DNA from: UBA7672 sp041398245
Lineage (GTDB): Bacteria; Pseudomonadota; Alphaproteobacteria; Caulobacterales; Hyphomonadaceae
DNA: 64,000 bases
Assembly (NCBI GenBank): GCA_041398245.1
Contig: JAWKVC010000006.1
Location: 62,001-126,000 of the forward strand
Direction: 5' to 3'
The notes beneath the pieces are model-generated. The model worked only from the letters and a program-made list of their open reading frames with translations. It was not told the origin of the DNA and did no database searches. The position numbers and the translations under genes were made by a program. Positions 58,877 through 64,000 of this stretch are shown here, piece by piece; position 1 is the stretch's first letter, and each line of letters begins with the position of its first letter.

Positions 58877-59887
58877 ATGCGCAGGCGACTGATCGCCGCC
58901 CTCGTGGCGGGCGCGCTTGGCGCGTGCGGAAGCGCGGCGGACGAAATTGTTCTGCTCAACGCCTCCTTCGACCCGACCGGCGATCTCTACGAGGACTTCA
59001 ACGCCGCCTTTTCCGCGTCCTATCGCACGCTGGACGGAAAGCGCGTCAGCATCGGCATGTCGCACGCCGGATCGGGCAAGCAGGCGCGGTCTGTCATCGA
59101 CGGCATGCAGGCCGATGTCGTGACGCTCGCTCTGCAGCGCGACATCGATCTCATCGCCGAGAAGACGGGAAAGATCCCGCAGGATTGGCGCAGTCGGCTG
59201 CCCGGCAATTCGGCTCCCTACACGTCGACCATCGTGCTGCTCGTAAGGGGCGGTAATCCCAAGAACATCCGCGACTGGGACGACCTTGTCCGCAAGGGCG
59301 TGTCCGTGGTGACGCCAAACCCGAAAACGTCTGGCGGCGCCCGCTGGAACTATCTGGCGGCCTGGGCCTGGGCGGCGCGGCGTTTCGCCGGCGACGAAGC
59401 GCGCATGGGCGCTTTTGTCGGCGACATCTATCGCAACGCTGCCAAGCTCGACTCCGGCGCCCGGGGCAGCACGACGACGTTCAGCCGGCAGGGCACGGGC
59501 GACGTGTTGATCACCTGGGAGAACGAGGCCTTCCAGCTTCTGGCCGAATCCGGTCCTGGCCAGTTCGAGATGGTCTACCCCTCGCTCTCGATCCGGGCCG
59601 AACCGCCGGTCGCGGTCGTGGAGGGCAATGCCAGCCGGCACGGCGCGCTCAAGGCGGCGCAGGACTATCTCGCGTATCTCTATTCGCCGGAAGGGCAGCG
59701 CATCATCGCGCGCCATTACTTCCGTCCGTTTGATCCAGGCGCCGCCGATCCGGCCGATCTCGCGCGCTTCCGGCAGATCGAGATGGTGAGCATCGACGAT
59801 CCGCTGTTCGGCGGATGGAAAGCCGCGCAGGCAAAGCACTTCGACGCCGGCGGCCTGTTCGACCAGATCTACAAGCCGGCGGGATAG
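58877..59887 (+). CDS. Sulfate ABC transporter substrate-binding protein (probable lipoprotein)
   Basis: A 336-residue protein of the Sbp/CysP family: EIVLLNASFDPTGDLYEDFNAAFSASYR, SIGMSHAGSGKQARSVIDGMQADVVTLALQRDID, LPGNSAPYTSTIVLLVRGGNPKNIRDWDDLVRKGVSVVTPNPKTSGGARWNYLAAWAWA. SFDPTGDLY, HAGSGKQAR and NPKTSGGARWNYL are the sulfate-contacting motifs. The signal peptide ends LGAC (C17), suggesting lipid anchoring, which is unusual for this protein in Gram-negative bacteria where it is normally free in the periplasm. First gene of the importer operon. Confidence 0.95.
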   Translation: MRRRLIAALVAGALGACGSAADEIVLLNASFDPTGDLYEDFNAAFSASYRTLDGKRVSIGMSHAGSGKQARSVIDGMQADVVTLALQRDIDLIAEKTGKIPQDWRSRLPGNSAPYTSTIVLLVRGGNPKNIRDWDDLVRKGVSVVTPNPKTSGGARWNYLAAWAWAARRFAGDEARMGAFVGDIYRNAAKLDSGARGSTTTFSRQGTGDVLITWENEAFQLLAESGPGQFEMVYPSLSIRAEPPVAVVEGNASRHGALKAAQDYLAYLYSPEGQRIIARHYFRPFDPGAADPADLARFRQIEMVSIDDPLFGGWKAAQAKHFDAGGLFDQIYKPAG

Positions 59888-59890
59888 GTC

Positions 59891-60757
59891 GTGAGCAGCG
59901 AAGCCTCCACGCGGACACCTGCTGTCAAATGGCGACGGCGCAGCGTTCTACCCGGCTTCGGGCTGAGCCTTGGCTACACCATCGCCTATCTGTCGCTGGT
60001 CGTTCTGATCCCGCTGGCGGGGCTGGCGATCAAATCGGCGTCGCTGGGCTGGAGCGAGTTCTGGGCCATCGCCTTTGATCCGCGCGTCGGCGCTGCTCTG
60101 CAGCTTTCCTTTGGCGCGGCGCTGGTCGCGGCGGTGGTCAATACGGTATTCGGCGTGCTCGTGGCGTGGGTGCTGGTGCGCTATCGCTTTCCGGGGCGGC
60201 GCTGGCTCGATGCTGCTGTCGATCTTCCATTTGCCTTGCCGACCGCAGTCGCCGGCATTGCGCTCGCAACGCTCTATGCGCCCAATGGCGTGTTCGGGTC
60301 GTTTCTGGAAGGAACGCTGGGCGTCAAGGTCGGCTTTTCTGCACTCGGCGTCGTCTTCGCGCTGATCTTCGTCGGCCTGCCGTTTGTCGTCCGCACTGTC
60401 CAGCCTGTTCTGGAAGAGATCGACCGCGAGACCGAGGAAGCCTCCGCCACGCTGGGCGCCAGGCGCTGGCGCACCGTTACGCGGGTGATCCTGCCGGCGC
60501 TGTTTCCTGCGATCCTCACGGGCTTCGCGCTCTCCTTCGCGCGCGGCGTCGGGGAGTATGGCTCGGTGATCTTCATCGCCAACAACCTGCCGTTCGAAAG
60601 CGAGATCGCGCCGCTACTGATCGTCATCAAGCTCGACGAGAACAACTATGCCGGCGCAACCGCCATCGCGACGATCATGCTGGTGATCGCGTTCGTGATG
60701 CTGTTCGTTGTCAATCTTCTGCAGGCGTGGAGCCGGAAATGGTTCGGCCATGACTGA
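59891..60757 (+). CDS. cysT: Sulfate ABC transporter permease CysT
   Basis: A 288-residue permease starting at GTG, three bases after the previous stop. Six TM helices; PGFGLSLGYTIAYLSLVVLIPLAGL, VDLPFALPTAVAGIALATLYAPNG and the ABC-contact EEA loop EEIDRETEEASATLGARRWRTVTRVILPALFPAILTGFALSFARGVGEYGSVIFIANN, all typical for CysT/CysU. Forms a heterodimeric channel with CysW. Confidence 0.95.
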   Translation: MSSEASTRTPAVKWRRRSVLPGFGLSLGYTIAYLSLVVLIPLAGLAIKSASLGWSEFWAIAFDPRVGAALQLSFGAALVAAVVNTVFGVLVAWVLVRYRFPGRRWLDAAVDLPFALPTAVAGIALATLYAPNGVFGSFLEGTLGVKVGFSALGVVFALIFVGLPFVVRTVQPVLEEIDRETEEASATLGARRWRTVTRVILPALFPAILTGFALSFARGVGEYGSVIFIANNLPFESEIAPLLIVIKLDENNYAGATAIATIMLVIAFVMLFVVNLLQAWSRKWFGHD

Positions 60758-61619
60758 CGTGAACAGGGGAGTCACAAGGCGCAGGGCCGTGATCGGCGAG
60801 GGGCCCGTCACGCGTGGCGTGCTGCTGGCCGTGGCGCTTGCGTTTCTTGCGCTGATGCTGATCGCACCGCTGGCGGTAGTGTTCGTAGAAGCCTTCAGCC
60901 GTGGCCTTGGCGTCTATGTTCAGGCGCTGACCTCGCCCTACACGCTATCTGCGCTGCAGCTCACCCTGCTGGTCGCCGCCATCGCTGTGCCGGCCAACCT
61001 CGTGTTCGGCGTCGCGGCTGCTTGGGCGGTCACCAAGTTCGATTTCAAGGGCAAGGCGCTGCTTCTGACGCTGATCGACCTGCCATTCGCGGTCTCGCCC
61101 GTGGTTTCGGGTCTGATCTTTGTGCTACTGTTCGGCGCGGAAAGCGCGCTTGGGCCCTGGCTGGACGACATGGGGATCAAGATCCTGTTCGCCGTGCCGG
61201 GCATCGTGATAGCCACGATCTTCATCACCTTTCCCTTCATCGCTCGCGAATTGATCCCGCTGATGGAACAGCAGGGGTCGTCGGAAGAGGAGGCGGCCGT
61301 CTCGCTCGGCGCTGGCGGCTGGCGCACTTTCTTTCTCGTCACCCTGCCCAACGTTAAGTGGGGCCTGCTCTATGGTGTTCTGCTGTGCAATGCGCGGGCG
61401 ATGGGCGAGTTCGGCGCCGTCTCTGTCGTATCGGGTCACATCCGTGGCCAGACCAGCACGCTGCCGCTGCACATCGAGATTCTCTACAATGACAACAAGG
61501 CCGCGGCGGCGTTCGCCGTCGCCTCGCTGCTCGCCATGCTGGCGCTGGTGACGCTTGGCGTGAAGACCTTCCTCGAAGCGCGTTTCGCGCATTCGCTTGC
61601 CGCCCAGCGGCGTCACTGA
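60750..61619 (+). CDS. cysW: Sulfate ABC transporter permease CysW
   Basis: A 289-residue permease overlapping cysT by 8 bases, so it is translationally coupled. Six TM helices with LIDLPFAVSPVVSGLIFVLLFG, the EEA loop SSEEEAAVSLGAGGWRTFFLVTLPNVKWGLLYGVLLCNARAMGEFGAVSVVSGHIRGQTSTLPLHIEILYND, which is highly characteristic of CysW. Confidence 0.95.
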   Translation: MTDVNRGVTRRRAVIGEGPVTRGVLLAVALAFLALMLIAPLAVVFVEAFSRGLGVYVQALTSPYTLSALQLTLLVAAIAVPANLVFGVAAAWAVTKFDFKGKALLLTLIDLPFAVSPVVSGLIFVLLFGAESALGPWLDDMGIKILFAVPGIVIATIFITFPFIARELIPLMEQQGSSEEEAAVSLGAGGWRTFFLVTLPNVKWGLLYGVLLCNARAMGEFGAVSVVSGHIRGQTSTLPLHIEILYNDNKAAAAFAVASLLAMLALVTLGVKTFLEARFAHSLAAQRRH

Positions 61620-61628
61620 GCAAAGCCC

Positions 61629-62750
61629 ATGCAGGTCAGAGCTGTCGACATCTCCAAGAACTACGCAGGCCTCGCGGCGCTGGACAATGTCTCGCTGACG
61701 GTTGCGTCCGGCGAGCTTGTGGCGCTGCTGGGGCCATCGGGGTCCGGCAAGACAACGCTGCTGCGCACGATTGCGGGTCTCGAAACGCCCGACACAGGCG
61801 TCGTCTATTTCAACGACCGCGACGCCGCCGAAAGCCGCATCCAGGATCGCGGCGTCGGCTTCGTGTTCCAGCACTACGCGCTGTTCAAGCACATGCGCGT
61901 GGGCGACAACATCGCCTTCGGCCTGCGCGCCCGGAAGAAGAACCGGTCGCCGGAAGCCGAGATCGAAAAGCGCGTCCTCGAACTGCTGGACCTCGTCCAG
62001 CTGTCGGGTCTCGAAAAGCGCTTCCCGTCCCAGCTCTCGGGCGGCCAGCGCCAGCGGGTGGCGCTTGCGCGTGCGCTTGCGATCGAGCCGAGCGTGCTTC
62101 TGCTGGACGAACCGTTCGGGGCGCTGGATGCGCGCGTGCGCAAGGACCTGCGCCGCTGGCTGCGCGAAATCCACGACCGCACCGGCCACACAACCCTGTT
62201 CGTGACGCACGATCAGGAAGAAGCGCTCGAACTGGCTGACCGCGTCGTCGTGATGAACCGGGGCAGGATCGAACAGTCCGCGACGCCGGACGAAATCTAT
62301 GACACGCCTGCAACGCCCTTCGTGTTCTCCTTCATCGGCGAGTCGAGCGTCATTCCGGTCACGGTCGGCAATGGTCGCGCCACGCTGGATGAGCGCGTCA
62401 TCGATCTTGATGTCGGCCAGCTCGCCGACGGGCCTGCGCAGCTCTACCTTCGCCCGGAAGACGTCGCGATGGTGACGGATGGCGGGCCGGGCATTCCGGG
62501 TCTGGTCGTCTCCACCCGCCGCATTGGCGGCATGCGGCGCGTCACCATCGAGTGCGGACTGGCGCGCCACCGGATCGAGTTCGACGCCCCCGCAGAGACG
62601 CGCATTCAGGATTCGCAGCGCCTTCAGGTCCGCATCATTGGCGGCCGCGTCTATGGCGCGGAGCAGGAGGGCTACGCCACGGAAAAGCTGGTCGCCTCGC
62701 CGACCACCGATTTCAAATGGGCCAGGGCCGAAGGCTGGCTGGACCGCTAG
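61629..62750 (+). CDS. cysA: Sulfate/thiosulfate ABC transporter ATP-binding protein CysA
   Basis: A 373-residue ATPase. Walker A GPSGSGKTT (35-43), Q-loop FVFQHYALFKHM, signature LSGGQRQRVALARALA, Walker B VLLLDEPFGALD, switch histidine VTHDQEEALE, and a C-terminal regulatory TOBE-like domain. KNYAGLAALDNVSLTVASGELVALLGPSGSGKTTLLRTIAGLE is the CysA start. Nine bases after cysW; the operon carries no cysteine or assimilatory sulfate reduction genes. Confidence 0.95.
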   Translation: MQVRAVDISKNYAGLAALDNVSLTVASGELVALLGPSGSGKTTLLRTIAGLETPDTGVVYFNDRDAAESRIQDRGVGFVFQHYALFKHMRVGDNIAFGLRARKKNRSPEAEIEKRVLELLDLVQLSGLEKRFPSQLSGGQRQRVALARALAIEPSVLLLDEPFGALDARVRKDLRRWLREIHDRTGHTTLFVTHDQEEALELADRVVVMNRGRIEQSATPDEIYDTPATPFVFSFIGESSVIPVTVGNGRATLDERVIDLDVGQLADGPAQLYLRPEDVAMVTDGGPGIPGLVVSTRRIGGMRRVTIECGLARHRIEFDAPAETRIQDSQRLQVRIIGGRVYGAEQEGYATEKLVASPTTDFKWARAEGWLDR

Positions 62751-62910
62751 CGCGGCCGGCCGGAGGCGGCCAACCCCCTGTTTCCCGTGCGCCCAGCGAA
62801 CTGCGCAATCACGTCCGTGGGATTTGCGCGGGGCGAAACAAACCGTGTAGGTTCTCCCAAAGTCCGCAAGGGACGATGGCGGCGGGACCAGAGCCAAGGG
62901 AGAGACGATC

Positions 62911-63810
62911 ATGTGCGACGAGCATACGGAAGCCAGCAACCAGGAATTCTTCCGCGCAGGCGGCATGTCGCGGCGCAGCGCCATCGGCGCCGGCGCAGCC
63001 ACGCTTGCGCTCGCCAACCTCGCGACTGTCGAGGCCGAAGCCCAGACGACAAAGCTGCCCGTGGTCGAGATGGAGTTCGACGTCGACACGCCGGACGGCA
63101 AGGCTGACGTCCACTTCGCGGTTCCCGCTTTCGGCAAGCATCCCGCCGTCCTCGTGTGGCCGGACATCATGGGCCTGCGCCCGGCCTTCAAGGGCATGGG
63201 ACGCCGCCTCGCCGAGGCGGGCTATGCCGTGCTGACGATCAACCCGTTCTATCGTCTGGCGCGCGGACAGGTGTTCGACGCCGAGACCGAGAAGTTCTCG
63301 GATGCGCCGGTGCGTCAGCGTCTAGTCGGCCTGATGCAGCCGACGGTGAGCGATCCGGAGAACACCCGCAAGGACGCGATCGCGATGTTCGCCTGGCTCG
63401 ACAAGCACGGGTCGGTCGACACGAAGAAGAAAGCCGGCACGACGGGCTACTGCATGGGCGGTCCTCTCGTGATGCGCACGGCGGGCTATGTGCCCAACCG
63501 CATCGGTTGCGGCGCCACCTTCCACGGCGGCGGACTGCTGACAGGCGCGCCGACGAGCCCACACCTGCTGATCCCGCAGATGAAGGCGACCAACATGCTC
63601 CATTGCGTGGCGCAGAATGACGACGCGCAGGATGCGACGGTGAAGGACAAGCTGCGCGACGAATACGCCAAGACCCAGATCAAGGCCGAGATTGAGGTCT
63701 ATCCGGCGCAGCACGGATGGTGCCCGACGGATAGCCAGGTCTATGATGAAACACAGGCCGAGAAGGCGTGGACGCGCCTGCTGGCCAACTTCAAGGCCGG
63801 CCTGAAGTAG
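62911..63810 (+). CDS. Tat-exported dienelactone hydrolase family protein
   Basis: A 299-residue protein. SRRSAIGAGAATLALANLATVEAEAQT (R21-R22) near the N-terminus is a twin-arginine signal. The alpha/beta-hydrolase core has the DLH layout: PAVLVWPDIMGLRPAFKGMGRRLAEAGYAVLTINPFYR, nucleophile C181 in TGYCMGGPLVMRTAG, an aspartate in CVAQNDDAQD and histidine in YPAQHGWCPTDS. DLHs hydrolyse dienelactones, but Tat-exported members are widespread and their substrates unknown. A 160-base gap separates it from cysA, so it is probably independent. Confidence 0.88.
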   Translation: MCDEHTEASNQEFFRAGGMSRRSAIGAGAATLALANLATVEAEAQTTKLPVVEMEFDVDTPDGKADVHFAVPAFGKHPAVLVWPDIMGLRPAFKGMGRRLAEAGYAVLTINPFYRLARGQVFDAETEKFSDAPVRQRLVGLMQPTVSDPENTRKDAIAMFAWLDKHGSVDTKKKAGTTGYCMGGPLVMRTAGYVPNRIGCGATFHGGGLLTGAPTSPHLLIPQMKATNMLHCVAQNDDAQDATVKDKLRDEYAKTQIKAEIEVYPAQHGWCPTDSQVYDETQAEKAWTRLLANFKAGLK

Positions 63811-63835
63811 ATACAATCGCGTTGAAGAAACGGAA

Positions 63836-63870
63836 CGCGGTCCGGCTTTGCCGGGCCGCGCTTGCGTTTT
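63836..63870 (+). terminator. Terminator after DLH gene
   Basis: CGCGGTCCGGC (63836-63846) pairs with GCCGGGCCGCG (63850-63860) with one wobble, loop TTT, followed by CTTGCGTTTT. Confidence 0.7.
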
Positions 63871-63891
63871 GGAGGTGATAAGAATCCAAGG

Positions 63892-64000
63892 CTACCGCCT
63901 GACGAGGCGGTGAAGGAACCCAATGAGCATCATCGCCGCATATACGGCTGCGCCGAACAGGGGGCCATAAAACGCGTACGCGTTCCCCGGTAAAAGCAGA
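63892..64000 (-). CDS. C-terminal end of a membrane protein (cut by window end)
   Basis: On the minus strand a frame open from the window edge reads LLPGNAYAFYGPLFGAAVYAAMMLIGFLHRLVRR and stops at 63892. The FGAAVYAAMMLIGFLH segment is a TM helix followed by a positively charged cytoplasmic end, the normal pattern for a last membrane helix. The family cannot be recognised from 35 residues. Confidence 0.45.
   Translation of the reverse strand, partial: LLLPGNAYAFYGPLFGAAVYAAMMLIGFLHRLVRR

Noticed and set aside
61125..63197. Minus-strand open frame opposite cysW, cysA and the DLH gene
   Set aside because: Crosses three well supported genes and has no recognisable domain.
1..64000. CRISPR arrays, tRNA or rRNA genes, prophage or insertion sequences
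   Set aside because: I looked for regular direct repeats, cloverleaf sequences with CCA ends, transposase or integrase motifs and phage structural genes, and found none that I could support.

Overview
The window is high-GC, densely packed bacterial DNA with no plasmid, phage, insertion-sequence or CRISPR signature. The gene set points to an aerobic alphaproteobacterium, most likely of the Hyphomonadaceae/Caulobacterales type. The evidence is two large TonB-dependent receptors, a split proton-translocating transhydrogenase (pntAA-pntAB-pntB) preceded by a small aa3-oxidase subunit IV gene, a TipN-like two-TM coiled-coil protein, many lipoproteins and Tat-exported enzymes, and a CysTWA sulfate importer. 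The taxonomic call is inference from content, not from a marker alignment.

Layout. 0-2.1 kb: end of a glyoxalase-fold gene, trmJ, an M23 peptidase. 2.1-5.3 kb: a small secreted protein divergent from a BlaI/M56 regulator-protease pair. 5.3-11.6 kb: TerC, a TPR-sulfotransferase divergent from a TonB receptor, a secreted protein of unknown function. 11.8-20.1 kb: rpsD, PPK2, a lipoprotein, two tandem DUF2807 lipoproteins, rimO and recQ. 20.1-24.3 kb: a methyltransferase, DinB, a Tat-exported aminotransferase, DoxX and membrane genes. 24.4-28.2 kb: transhydrogenase operon. 28.4-36.3 kb: DUF4375 gene, alpha/beta hydrolase, DUF3604 lipoprotein and two tandem cytochrome-PQQ dehydrogenases of the polyvinyl-alcohol-dehydrogenase type. 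36.4-44.2 kb: secreted proteins of unknown function (including DUF6152), a RibD-like reductase, an operon of two multi-TM proteins with a c-type cytochrome lipoprotein, and a class-C-type serine hydrolase lipoprotein. 44.3-53.1 kb: LCM-type methyltransferase, RND efflux pair, second TonB receptor. 53.2-58.2 kb: TipN-like protein, small and secreted proteins, Hpt protein, alginate-export-type porin. 58.3-62.8 kb: Rrf2 regulator plus complete sulfate ABC importer. 62.9-64 kb: Tat-exported dienelactone hydrolase and the end of a membrane protein.

How it fits together. The stretch from 29 to 44 kb looks like a set of envelope oxidation functions. Two lipoprotein PQQ-cytochrome c dehydrogenases, a monoheme cytochrome lipoprotein and paired membrane proteins could form an electron route from an unknown alcohol to the respiratory chain. 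Around them are hydrolases, a DUF3604 metal-site protein and DUF6152-type proteins. This is the best candidate for an undescribed system, but its substrate cannot be read from sequence.

Quality caution. Four genes (recQ, a methyltransferase, the aa3 subunit IV gene and the DUF3604 gene) and possibly a fifth are each broken by exactly one base, mostly in short G/C runs, all between about 18.2 and 31.8 kb. This looks more like consensus sequence error than decay.
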